The notes under the pieces: generated by a model
Database searches by the model: none
What the model was told of the DNA's origin: nothing
The model's input: only the letters and a program-made list of their open reading frames with translations
NCBI GenBank assembly: GCA_009781625.1
Contig: WQVI01000009.1
Span: forward strand, 1-35,605
Origin: Defluviitaleaceae bacterium
GTDB taxonomy: Bacteria > Bacillota > Clostridia > Lachnospirales > WRAX01
DNA length: 35,605 nt
Direction of reading: 5' to 3'
Translations under genes and position numbers: made by a program
Shown: in pieces, positions 9,013 through 16,037 of the stretch
Position numbering within the stretch: position 1 is the stretch's first letter
Layout of the letters: each line of letters opens with the position of its first letter

Positions 9013-9094
9013 TTCTTTCGATATAATCGGCCAGTGCCACAAAGGCAACAATGCCAAGAAATGCCGAATCAAAAATATAACAAACATCTATCAT
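8957..9094 (-). CDS. 45-residue membrane peptide 1 (putative type I toxin)
   Basis: A short gene with a very strong ribosome binding site (AAAGGGGGTG, 6 bases before the ATG). The peptide has one hydrophobic segment (about residues 5-22, FLGIVAFVALA) followed by DYIERKMK and a strongly basic tail, KNKRRPINR...KRRLK. That plan, a single helix plus a basic tail, is typical of type I toxins such as TxpA or BsrG, but I see no direct sequence identity to them. The basic tail is encoded by the same DNA that forms the terminator stem of antisense RNA 1. The leader holds a hairpin (GGATT/AATCC) just before the ribosome site and GGCAGGCTTTGC, which can pair with GCAAAGCCTGTC beyond the stop codon. Confidence 0.75.
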   Translation of the reverse strand: MIDVCYIFDSAFLGIVAFVALADYIERKMKNKRRPINRIGKRRLK

Positions 9095-9175
9095 AAGCTT
9101 CACCCCCTTTCAGGTTGGATTTTGTTAATCCAGCCTTTCGGGACGCAAAGCCTGCCGCCCATAACGCGCATCTTC

Positions 9176-9205
9176 ATTATACCCCACAATTCGACACAGC
9201 GTCAA
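9176..9205 (-). promoter_or_regulatory. Promoter of peptide gene 1
   Basis: On the minus strand TTGACG (9205-9200) and TATAAT (9181-9176) are separated by 18 bp. Its -35 box lies 13 bp from the -35 box of antisense RNA 2, which points the other way; the two boxes form an inverted pair. Confidence 0.75.
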
Positions 9206-9218
9206 CCTATTTTGCCGG

Positions 9219-9247
9219 TTGACAAAGCAGTATGCCTGGCGTATAAT
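9219..9247 (+). promoter_or_regulatory. Promoter of antisense RNA 2
   Basis: TTGACA (9219-9224), 17 bp, TATAAT (9242-9247). Same design as the promoter at 8851. Confidence 0.85.
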
Positions 9248-9253
9248 AGAGGT

Positions 9254-9384
9254 ATAATAAAAGAGAGAGTGCGGCAAACACCCTCTCAGTACATGTTGCT
9301 GTTATGCAACGGTAAGGCTTTGCTTATTTAATTGTTAAATAAACGCCGCTTACCTGCGATTATTGGGGCGGCGTTTGTTTTTTA
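9254..9384 (+). ncRNA. Antisense RNA 2 (putative type I antitoxin)
   Basis: About 130 nt, ending at the stem AAACGCCGC (9341-9349)/GCGGCGTTT (9368-9376) with a run of T. The conserved 5' hairpin GAGAGAGTG...CACCCTCTC is present. It overlaps the 3' end of the peptide gene at 9350-9466 on the other strand. It includes CGGTAAGGCTTTGC (9310-9323), the same sequence as in the peptide mRNA leader. Confidence 0.75.
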
Positions 9385-9466
9385 CTTTATTTTCGATATA
9401 GTCGGCAATAGCTACGAAGGCTATCAATCCCATAAATATCAAATTAAGTAAATCCCAAACGAACAT
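9350..9466 (-). CDS. 38-residue membrane peptide 2 (putative type I toxin)
   Basis: Paralogue of the peptide at 8957: the central part FVAIADYIENKVKNKRRP is nearly the same and the N-terminus MFVWDLLNLIFMGLIA forms the hydrophobic helix. It ends earlier (NNRR) because of a stop codon inside the terminator loop. The ribosome site AAAGGGGGTG is identical. The leader contains CGGTAAGGCTTTGC, which is perfectly complementary over 15 bases to the region just beyond the stop, so the mRNA ends can pair. Confidence 0.75.
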   Translation of the reverse strand: MFVWDLLNLIFMGLIAFVAIADYIENKVKNKRRPNNRR

Positions 9467-9548
9467 AAGTTTCACCCCCTTTCAGATGGATTTAACCACC
9501 TTTTGGGAGCAAAGCCTTACCGCCCATAAACAGCATTATGCTTCTTTG

Positions 9549-9578
9549 ATTATAAACTATAATTCGACACAGCGTCAA
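9549..9578 (-). promoter_or_regulatory. Promoter of peptide gene 2
   Basis: Minus strand TTGACG (9578-9573), 18 bp, TATAAT (9554-9549). It stands back to back with the antisense RNA 3 promoter, as in copy 1. Confidence 0.75.
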
Positions 9579-9591
9579 CCTATTTTGAAGG

Positions 9592-9620
9592 TTGACAAAG
9601 CTGTATGGCTGGCGTATAAT
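9592..9620 (+). promoter_or_regulatory. Promoter of antisense RNA 3
   Basis: TTGACA (9592-9597), 17 bp, TATAAT (9615-9620). It is intact although the facing peptide gene is broken. Confidence 0.85.
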
Positions 9621-9626
9621 AGAGGT

Positions 9627-9757
9627 ACAATAAAAGAGAGAGTGCGCGAACACTCTCTCAGTACATGTTGCTGTTATGCAACGATAAGGCTTTGCCTTAT
9701 TTAAGGTTTAAATAGACGCCGCTTACCTGCGATTATTGGGGCGGCGTTTGTTTTTTA
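9627..9757 (+). ncRNA. Antisense RNA 3 (putative orphan antitoxin)
   Basis: Third copy of the antisense RNA. The 5' hairpin is perfect here (GAGAGAGTG...CACTCTCTC, where an A-C mismatch of the other copies has become A-U). The terminator stem reads AGACGCCGC/GCGGCGTTT; the single change leaves a G-U pair, so folding is kept. The peptide gene it faces is decayed, so it may act on mRNAs 1 and 2 in trans or simply be a relic. Confidence 0.7.
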
Positions 9758-9794
9758 CTTTATTTTCGATATAGTCGGCAATAGCCAAGCGAAT
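9723..9794 (-). pseudogene. Remnant of a third membrane-peptide gene
   Basis: The 3' part is intact and reads ...RLAIADYIENKVKNKRRPNNRR, matching peptide 2, but a deletion has removed the start codon and most of the hydrophobic helix. The ribosome site is reduced to AGGTG and the promoter is missing; upstream DNA is instead the end of the FRG-domain gene. It probably makes no product. Confidence 0.7.
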
Positions 9795-9876
9795 ATGTGT
9801 TTCACCTGCCTTCAGATGAAATTCATCAACCCTGCTTTTGCACAAAAAAGTGGGCCTGCTCTTTGGCAAAGCATAT

Positions 9877-11151
9877 TTAGCTCTCTTTTGCCTTTCCTTT
9901 TATGTATTTGGCCATACTGTCAAAATCATAATATACTTCCCCAAAATTAATGTCAAAAACATCGTCCAATTCTTTTAGTATTTCGCCAGTTCTTTCTATT
10001 TTAATTTTAAATTCAAATTTAATATCCTGCAAAGGAAAGTATTTTCGTTTATGAGAACCTTCTTCATACATTCTTTCGTATACGTCCATAATAAATAAGG
10101 CGTTTTGCACCCTAGCACGCTCAAACAGATCCAAAGGCTTATATATCATAGGGGGCATGAAATTCTCTCCTGCATGTGTTTCCTGAACGCGATTAAGATA
10201 ATATATTAACAAATTAACATAATCTTTCACACATCCTTTTTGATCTGACTGATCATTAACGCGGCCTGGCTGTTCCAATTTCTTAAAATTAATTGGTAGC
10301 TCACTTTTATCTTTAGAATAAAGCATTTCACAAATTTTAAGTAAGATTTTATGTAAATCCTTATAGTTAATGTTAATATCTTCCGATGATGGCGAAAGCA
10401 TCTCTATCACTTCTTTGCATTTCTTTTTAACTTCAAGGCCCTCATTTTCGCGTATATCTGGATATTTATCTATTTCTTCTATTCTAGAAACAATTTGAAA
10501 AATATAAGAATTAATTTTTTCAGCACCAAATTTATGAAAAAGGTTTTTTATTCTATGATAATATTCCTCCGACACATATTTGTCTCCATCGCGCAACAGG
10601 GCTGATACCCTGCGTTTGGTTTGATGTTTTGGTAAGCCATCTATGATATCAGTAACATTAACATATTCTTTGTTAAGGATATAAACATAGCCCATATCAC
10701 TAGGTTCATTTTCAGGTTTACAGCAAGCCATGAACAAAGCAACCAAGTGATCATAGGTTACATCCAAAAGGCTTGTATCTATTCCATAATGTCTTGCAAA
10801 AACAGGAAAGTGCCTTCTTTGTTTTTCATCAATTCTATGAACCACTCTATCATAGAAATTACGAAGAGTTCCGAGGGAAGTCTCATATCTGCACCGCCCC
10901 TTTTCGTCAAGCCTAAAAGCAGCAGAACGTCTCTTTTCATGCCCATTACCATCAGGCCCACCCCCAGCCTCTCCACGATAAATCACATGATGATCGCCAT
11001 CTTTGCCATCCTTAGTTCCTTTTTTTACCCTATCGTCTAAGGCTAGTTCAATAGCTTCAAGATAACTGCCAACGCTTGTTACAGCTTCTTTCGTTACGTG
11101 ATAACTTCCGCAAGTACTAGGTTCAAATATATTTTTAAAAGTTTCGAGCAA
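9877..11151 (-). CDS. FRG-domain protein
   Basis: A 424-residue protein with an N-terminal FRG domain (PF08867): YRGE at 58-61, a conserved FARHYGIDTSLLDVTYDHLVALF at 118-140 (FARHYG, then LLDVTYDHLVALF), and GYVYIL shortly after. The FRG domain is named for its conserved residues and has no assigned biochemical activity; such genes are common in accessory regions and near defence or toxin-antitoxin loci. The C-terminal half is charged and not recognised. The start is TTG, fixed by GAGGTG seven bases upstream. The gene is visibly richer in A+T than its neighbours, which suggests acquisition. Its 3' end replaced the upstream half of peptide locus 3. Confidence 0.75.
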   Translation of the reverse strand: MLETFKNIFEPSTCGSYHVTKEAVTSVGSYLEAIELALDDRVKKGTKDGKDGDHHVIYRGEAGGGPDGNGHEKRRSAAFRLDEKGRCRYETSLGTLRNFYDRVVHRIDEKQRRHFPVFARHYGIDTSLLDVTYDHLVALFMACCKPENEPSDMGYVYILNKEYVNVTDIIDGLPKHQTKRRVSALLRDGDKYVSEEYYHRIKNLFHKFGAEKINSYIFQIVSRIEEIDKYPDIRENEGLEVKKKCKEVIEMLSPSSEDININYKDLHKILLKICEMLYSKDKSELPINFKKLEQPGRVNDQSDQKGCVKDYVNLLIYYLNRVQETHAGENFMPPMIYKPLDLFERARVQNALFIMDVYERMYEEGSHKRKYFPLQDIKFEFKIKIERTGEILKELDDVFDINFGEVYYDFDSMAKYIKGKAKES

Positions 11152-11198
11152 AACAAATCACCTCTTTTCATCAGTGTAGTATTCAAAATTGAACGCAA

Positions 11199-11234
11199 TG
11201 TACTAATTATATAGTACAGTTAACTCCTTGTCAA
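11199..11234 (-). promoter_or_regulatory. FRG gene promoter overlapped by a perfect palindrome
   Basis: Minus strand TTGACA (11234-11229), 17 bp, TATAAT (11211-11206). The -10 box is the centre of the palindrome TGTACTA-TATAAT-TAGTACA (11199-11218), a likely operator for a dimeric repressor. No repressor gene is adjacent, so the regulator is unknown. Confidence 0.7.
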
Positions 11235-11345
11235 TGCAAAAAGCTAAATTGAAGCATAAATTTTGATATTTCATTTTAAACAAAATAGTGTTATAATAAA
11301 CTCATAACAGCCTCATTTTTTTCGACTTTTTCAAGGAGGAGCATC

Positions 11346-12986
11346 ATGCCCACAAAACACGAACCCATCCACATCTTTGGCCATAAAAACCCTGATACGG
11401 ATACTATATGCTCTGCCGTTGCTTACGCCCATTTGAAAAGAGAGCTTGGCGAAAAGGGCGCCAAAGCCTATCGCCTTGGGGAAATAAACAAAGAAACGGA
11501 TTTTGCCCTAAAGCATTTCGGCGTAAAAAAGCCCAGCCTGTTGCATGATGTGCGCGTAAAGCTGCGTGACCTTAAACTTTACGAACCTGACATAATGACG
11601 GCGCAAGAGCCCATAAAAAAAGCCTGGGATATGCTTGTTAACGCCGATGGCAGCCGCATCATACCCATTGTTTGCGAGGAGAAGCGGGTAAAGGGCATCA
11701 TGGGCATGGGCGATGTTACGCGCATCTTCATGGAAGTAACAGATGAGGACATTGTAAAACGCCATGAAATTTTATACAAAAATCTGGTGGAAATCCTTGG
11801 CGGCGTGCAGGTTGGCGGCGAATATGGATACGAAAAGCTGGAAGGCTCGTTGTACATCGGCACAAATTTTGACCCTAAAACCGAGATAACCGACAAAGAC
11901 GTGGTTATCACCGGCAAAATAGACAATGCCTGGCGCCTGGCCTATGAATACGATTTTGGCTGCATCATCCTCACCAATGGCGTAAAGCCCAAGGGCCTTG
12001 AGGGCGCAAAATGCGCCATTGTTTGTGTGGACCATTCCATGTTTAAGGCCATCAGCCTTGTGTCCCAGGCCATTTCGGTGTCCAGCCTTATGCTGGACGT
12101 GGGCAATATCATCACCTTCTCTGAAAACAACTATCTGGACGATGTTTCCGACGTTATCCGGGTATCAAAGCACCGCAACTTCCCTGTTGTGGACAAGGAC
12201 GGCGCAATTTACGGCATCGTGTCCCGCCGTCACCTTATGTCTTTCAGCGGCAAAAAGGTTATCCTTGTGGACCATAACGAGAGAAGCCAATCCGCAGAAG
12301 GCCTGGAACAAGCCGAAATTATCGAAATTATAGACCACCACAGGGTGGCTGACATACAAACCGACGCGCCCCTGTATATCCGCAGCGAGCCCGTGGGCTG
12401 CACCGCCACCATCATCTGCAAGATGTATCGCGAAAACGGCGTTGCCATCCCCAAGGACATGGCAGGCATCATGCTTTCGGCCATTTTGTCCGACACGCTG
12501 ATGTTTTCATCCCCAACCTGCACCCCCGCCGATAAGGCAGCCGCAGAAACCCTAGCCGGCCTGGCTGAGGTGGATATAATGGAATATGGCCGCCAGATGT
12601 TTAAAGCGGGCACATCCATCGAGAAATTTACCATAGAGCAGGTACTGGCCATGGACCGCAAACGCTTTACCTTCGGCAAGCATGTGGCCTTTATCTCCCA
12701 GGTAAACACCCTGGATTTTGCCAGCATAGCCAAACGCCTGGACGAAATCTTCAACAAGATGCGCGTCTTCTACGAAAAAAACCCATGCGACCTTGTGATG
12801 CTGATGATAACCGACATAGTGGCAGGGGGCAGCGAAATCCTCGCCGTGGGCCGCGCAAAAGACTTGCTGCAAACCGCCTTTGACATGAATTTAAACGAAG
12901 ACCATATCTTCCTGCCCGGCGTAGTATCGCGCAAAAAGCAAATTGTGCCTGTTTTAACGCAAATTGCAACCACAGGTATTATATAG
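11346..12986 (+). CDS. CBS-domain family II (Mn-dependent) inorganic pyrophosphatase
   Basis: Hydrolyses pyrophosphate to phosphate in the cytoplasm. The DHH-superfamily catalytic core is split around a regulatory insert: GHKNPDTD (12-19) at the N-terminus, then a first CBS motif (about 82-130), a DRTGG-like domain (about 145-250), the second CBS motif (about 255-300), then VDHNE (308-312), IDHH (329-332) and a DHHA2 domain to the end. At 546 residues it is of the long clostridial type; in this type adenine nucleotides bind the CBS pair and adjust activity. AAGGAGG precedes the ATG by 7 bases, and TATAAT at 11292-11297 with a weak -35 is a possible promoter. It stands alone between the FRG gene and a miniature element. 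Confidence 0.93.
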   Translation: MPTKHEPIHIFGHKNPDTDTICSAVAYAHLKRELGEKGAKAYRLGEINKETDFALKHFGVKKPSLLHDVRVKLRDLKLYEPDIMTAQEPIKKAWDMLVNADGSRIIPIVCEEKRVKGIMGMGDVTRIFMEVTDEDIVKRHEILYKNLVEILGGVQVGGEYGYEKLEGSLYIGTNFDPKTEITDKDVVITGKIDNAWRLAYEYDFGCIILTNGVKPKGLEGAKCAIVCVDHSMFKAISLVSQAISVSSLMLDVGNIITFSENNYLDDVSDVIRVSKHRNFPVVDKDGAIYGIVSRRHLMSFSGKKVILVDHNERSQSAEGLEQAEIIEIIDHHRVADIQTDAPLYIRSEPVGCTATIICKMYRENGVAIPKDMAGIMLSAILSDTLMFSSPTCTPADKAAAETLAGLAEVDIMEYGRQMFKAGTSIEKFTIEQVLAMDRKRFTFGKHVAFISQVNTLDFASIAKRLDEIFNKMRVFYEKNPCDLVMLMITDIVAGGSEILAVGRAKDLLQTAFDMNLNEDHIFLPGVVSRKKQIVPVLTQIATTGII

Positions 12987-13052
12987 CAACTTTATTTGGG
13001 GATTATACAATATGGCCGTATTGGTGGAGCTTCTGAAAAAATTAATTGACCT

Positions 13053-13220
13053 TAGAGCCTGTTTAATATCTCGCTTTCGGCGAATTTTCGAGCGTTTTTT
13101 TCCAGGGCAAGGCGCGCGCGACGACGCATATTATATAGATATCTGCTAGGAGCGCGCAACGCGGCCATGGGGAAAACAAGCCGAAAAGGCGTCGGAATGG
13201 AGATATTAAACAGGCTCTTA
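13053..13220. mobile_element. Miniature inverted-repeat element A, ~166 bp
   Basis: The ends GAGCCTGTTTAATATCTC (13055-13072) and its complement (13200-13217) flank a GC-rich core with CAAGG, CGACGACGC and GGAG blocks. CTTA is repeated at both edges (13051-13054, 13217-13220), consistent with a TA-containing target duplication. Length, end sequence (AGRGCCTGTT) and core match element B at 22918-23082. It encodes no transposase. Removing it places an upstream ATG (13012) in frame with the acetyltransferase gene. Confidence 0.85.
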
Positions 13221-13237
13221 GAGAAAGAGAGCGACTT

Positions 13238-13732
13238 ATGATAACGTTACAGCCTATAACAACAAAAAATCTTGATGCTGTCTGGCTGATGAAAGCAGAC
13301 CCTAACCTTGTAGCCCCTAATAATTGGAGCTTAGCAGAGGCCTATGCTTATTGGGTAGAATATGGCCAAAAGCCCATTGTATACGCTATCTGCCACAATG
13401 ATGCCCCCATCGGTTTCATTGCGGCATTATACAATCCGCCGGCAGAATTTATTTCTTCCATCGACAACGGTGGCAAGCCCTTTTATTTTCTTTGGCGTAA
13501 TATGATTGACGAAAAGCATCAAAATAAAGGCTATGGCAGGGCTGCAATGGAGCTTTTAATTGCAGAGGCGAAAGCAGGCAAACACGGGGCTGCCAGCGCC
13601 TTTTACACCGGTACCGACCCCAAAAGCAAAGTAACGCCTAAGTTTTATGGCAGTTTTGGTTTTGAGTATACAGGCGAGATTGAAGTGGAAGATGAAGAAA
13701 GTTATGAGGAAATTATGCGATTGGCACTTTGA
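13238..13732 (+). CDS. GNAT-family N-acetyltransferase
   Basis: A 164-residue acetyl-CoA-dependent transferase. The pyrophosphate-binding motif of the family is seen as QNKGYGRAAM at about residues 88-97, preceded by the beta-strand FLWRNMIDEKH. The C-terminal KFYGSFGFEYTGE is the usual GNAT ending. The MITLQPITTKN beginning is a normal GNAT start, but the ribosome binding site before 13238 is weak (AGAGAG). A 20-codon in-frame extension from ATG 13012 exists if element A is removed, so the gene may once have been longer. Substrate unknown. An aminotransferase gene follows within 20 bases. Confidence 0.8.
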   Translation: MITLQPITTKNLDAVWLMKADPNLVAPNNWSLAEAYAYWVEYGQKPIVYAICHNDAPIGFIAALYNPPAEFISSIDNGGKPFYFLWRNMIDEKHQNKGYGRAAMELLIAEAKAGKHGAASAFYTGTDPKSKVTPKFYGSFGFEYTGEIEVEDEESYEEIMRLAL

Positions 13733-13750
13733 TATGCAGAGGTGGGATAT

Positions 13751-14902
13751 TTGAAAACTTTAAGCTGCAATTACGAGATGTTAAATCCCAATATCATCGT
13801 AAGTGAAAACTGCTGGGTTATTGACGAAAGCGGCAAGAGATATGTGGATTTTGAGGCGGGGGTTTGGTGCGCATCACTGGGCCATAACAACAGGCAGATA
13901 AACGAGGCGATGATAAGGCAAATGGGCATCATCAGCCACGTGGGCTACAGATATACCACCAAAGTTGTTAACGAGGCGGCGGAAAAAGTCCTCGGCTTGC
14001 TGGGCTTTGCAGATGGCAGATGCGTCTTTCTTAGCTCCGGCAGCGAGGCGGTTGAATTTGCGGTGCAACTGTCCAAAAAGGCTATGGGCAGGCCCTATCT
14101 CCTTTGCCTGGAAGGCTATTTCCTGTCGTCCTACGGCACCTCTGCCGTGCGCGGTAAAAACGAATGGATTTCCCTTGATATATCCCAATACAACGGAAAC
14201 CCAGAGGACTTTCTGCGAGATGTACCCTTTGGCGACATAGGGGCATTTGTTTTCGAGCCGGGCAACGCCTCGGGCATGGTAAAGCTGCCGCCCAAAGACT
14301 TAATTGCGGCCATAGAGGCCAAAATACGTAAAAATGGCGGTATCATAGCCGTTAATGAGATAACCGCCGGCACGGGTAGGACGGGGAAATGGTTTGGCCA
14401 TCAGCATTACAGCATCCGCCCTGATGTTGTTGCCATAGGCAAGGGCATCGGCAATGGCTATCCCGTAAGCGTTGTGGCCCTTTCAAGCCAAATGGCCGAT
14501 ATGGCCGGGAAGGCCGGCTTTAGATATGCCCAGTCCCATCAAGATGACCCTTTGGGTTGCGCCGTCGTAAGCGAGGTTATCACCATCATTGAAAATAACG
14601 GCATGATACAGAGGTCTGCCGATATGGGGCTGGTCCTCAAGGCCCAGCTTGAGGCTCTGAAGGCCAAGCACAGCTTCATCAAAGAAGTGCGCGGCATCGG
14701 CTTAATGTTTGTTATGGAATTTCATCACGACAAAAAACTTCCCCTGGAAAAAATACATAGGGAAGTGTTTGATAAAGGCTATATTGTGGGCGTTAGCCCT
14801 CTGGCAAACTTGCTGCGCTTTTATCCGCCCCTCACCATTGATGGGGCCCAGATAAAAGCCATGGCGGCGGCCCTTGATGCGGTTTTGCGAGGTTATGCAT
14901 GA
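13751..14902 (+). CDS. Class III pyridoxal-phosphate aminotransferase
   Basis: A 383-residue enzyme of the acetylornithine/4-aminobutyrate aminotransferase class. VFLSSGSEAVEFAVQLS binds the cofactor phosphate, VFEPGNASGM replaces the usual E-P-x-x-G loop, VNEITAGTGRTGKWFG is the conserved region that normally holds the D/E of the cofactor ring contact, and VVAIGKGIGNGYP carries the Schiff-base Lys. Substrate cannot be read from the sequence. A GTG at 13742 would add three residues, but it lies inside the ribosome site GAGGTGG; the TTG at 13751 is correctly spaced. The next gene overlaps by four bases. Likely an operon with the acetyltransferase and the membrane protein. Confidence 0.88.
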   Translation: MKTLSCNYEMLNPNIIVSENCWVIDESGKRYVDFEAGVWCASLGHNNRQINEAMIRQMGIISHVGYRYTTKVVNEAAEKVLGLLGFADGRCVFLSSGSEAVEFAVQLSKKAMGRPYLLCLEGYFLSSYGTSAVRGKNEWISLDISQYNGNPEDFLRDVPFGDIGAFVFEPGNASGMVKLPPKDLIAAIEAKIRKNGGIIAVNEITAGTGRTGKWFGHQHYSIRPDVVAIGKGIGNGYPVSVVALSSQMADMAGKAGFRYAQSHQDDPLGCAVVSEVITIIENNGMIQRSADMGLVLKAQLEALKAKHSFIKEVRGIGLMFVMEFHHDKKLPLEKIHREVFDKGYIVGVSPLANLLRFYPPLTIDGAQIKAMAAALDAVLRGYA

Positions 14903-15312
14903 AGAAAAGAGTTTTAATTCCGCTTATATTTGCAGGCGTTTTCTCGGCCTTTCTTGTTTTCTGCTGGGTGGTTGCTTTGTTTGATGCCAACTGGTTTTGG
15001 GGGCATCTGGCGCATCCAATTGCTTCGGCTTTAGGACGGCTTAATTTAATGGGATATAATCACGACATTGGCGGCAGCCACGCGCATTTGCATGACATTG
15101 TTTGGCTATGGGGCGTGGGGGCTTTCCCTTTAGCATATGCCGCGGCAATGGGGTATATCGTCAAGATAAAATCCCGACAAAAGATACACATCACGCTGTT
15201 ATGGATAGCCGTTATCTCTGGGGCATCTTTTGTTACTTCCGCGTTCACGGTTGATAGCTTTTTCATTATGCTGGAAAGGTCTGCGTATAGCTACTTCGTC
15301 CCACAAGTATAA
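14899..15312 (+). CDS. Small membrane protein of unknown family
   Basis: A 137-residue protein with about three hydrophobic helices (residues 5-27, about 68-88 and 97-120) and a His/Asp-rich central loop, MGYNHDIGGSHAHLHDI, that could bind metal. I do not recognise the family. Its start overlaps the aminotransferase stop (ATGA), so it is translationally coupled and probably works with it, for example in moving a substrate or product, but this is a guess. Confidence 0.65.
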   Translation: MKKRVLIPLIFAGVFSAFLVFCWVVALFDANWFWGHLAHPIASALGRLNLMGYNHDIGGSHAHLHDIVWLWGVGAFPLAYAAAMGYIVKIKSRQKIHITLLWIAVISGASFVTSAFTVDSFFIMLERSAYSYFVPQV

Positions 15313-15324
15313 GCGAGCGCATCC

Positions 15325-15864
15325 TCACCATTTTTCATATCGTATCATGCTTTCCAAGGCCCTTCTGGGGGCCTGTTTTCCTTTTTCATCCGAATAGCCA
15401 ATTGTCACAACGCCAACAACATATTTATCCCGTGGGATATCCAATATGGGTCTGATGTCATCCTGCACGAAATATGCTGTCCAGCAGCTTGATAGGCCGA
15501 TGCTTTCTGCCTCTAAAAGGATATGCTCTATGGCAATGGCCGTGTCGCGTATAATTTGCTTTAGCTCTCGCGCGCTGCTTTCCTCATCAAAAGAAAGCTC
15601 GGTTTCGTCTTTAATGCGGCATCGTATATCGGCCACGCACACAATAAAAACAGGCGCGTCCTTCATCCACATTTGGTTTCCATCGGCCTTAGCAATTTTC
15701 TCTTTTGTCTCTTCAGACCTTATGATGATAAAGTTCCATGGCTGTGTGTTGCTTCCGGAAGGAGCCAGCCGCGCGCTTTCAATAAGCTGCATTATCTTTT
15801 CATCCTCAACCGGCTTGCCGTTGTATTTTCTGATGCTTCTCCTTGTTGCTATCTCTTTTATCAT
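15325..15864 (-). CDS. Nitroreductase-family flavoprotein
   Basis: A 179-residue FMN-dependent NAD(P)H oxidoreductase of the nitroreductase superfamily. The FMN-phosphate motif RRSIRKY is at residues 8-14 and APSGSNTQPWNF at about 34-45; GLSSCWTAY and VVTIGYSDE in the second half complete the fold. Natural substrate unknown; family members reduce nitro compounds, quinones or flavins. It faces the operon on the other strand, ending 12 bases from the membrane-protein stop. Its promoter region adjoins the par-like locus. Confidence 0.9.
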   Translation of the reverse strand: MIKEIATRRSIRKYNGKPVEDEKIMQLIESARLAPSGSNTQPWNFIIIRSEETKEKIAKADGNQMWMKDAPVFIVCVADIRCRIKDETELSFDEESSARELKQIIRDTAIAIEHILLEAESIGLSSCWTAYFVQDDIRPILDIPRDKYVVGVVTIGYSDEKGKQAPRRALESMIRYEKW

Positions 15865-15880
15865 GTTTTACCCCGCAATC

Positions 15881-15909
15881 TTGCAAATATCGACACAATG
15901 TGTTATGAT
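15881..15909 (+). promoter_or_regulatory. Probable promoter of the 35-residue peptide gene
   Basis: TTGCAA (15881-15886), 17 bp, TATGAT (15904-15909). It reads toward the peptide gene at 16048. The last base of the -10 box is the first base of the inverted-repeat element at 15909, so the element may have created or altered the promoter. Confidence 0.55.
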
Positions 15910-16014
15910 ATAGCAATTCTACTTGAAAACAACGAGGCCGCGCGCGGATACAGACAGCGCTCCAAGTGTGTATTCGCGCGCGAGCTGAGGCGATTTTCAA
16001 GTTGAATTGCTATA
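15909..16014. repeat. 106-bp inverted-repeat element in the peptide leader
   Basis: The 21-bp ends (beginning TATAGCAATTC and ending ACTTGAAAA) are inverted copies with one mismatch; the core is rich in CG. It lies between the promoter and the ribosome site of the peptide gene, so the leader RNA would start with a long hairpin. Shorter pieces with TATAGCAATT occur at 7759 and 16303. Confidence 0.8.
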
Positions 16015-16037
16015 CATCCATCCCATATATGGAAGGA

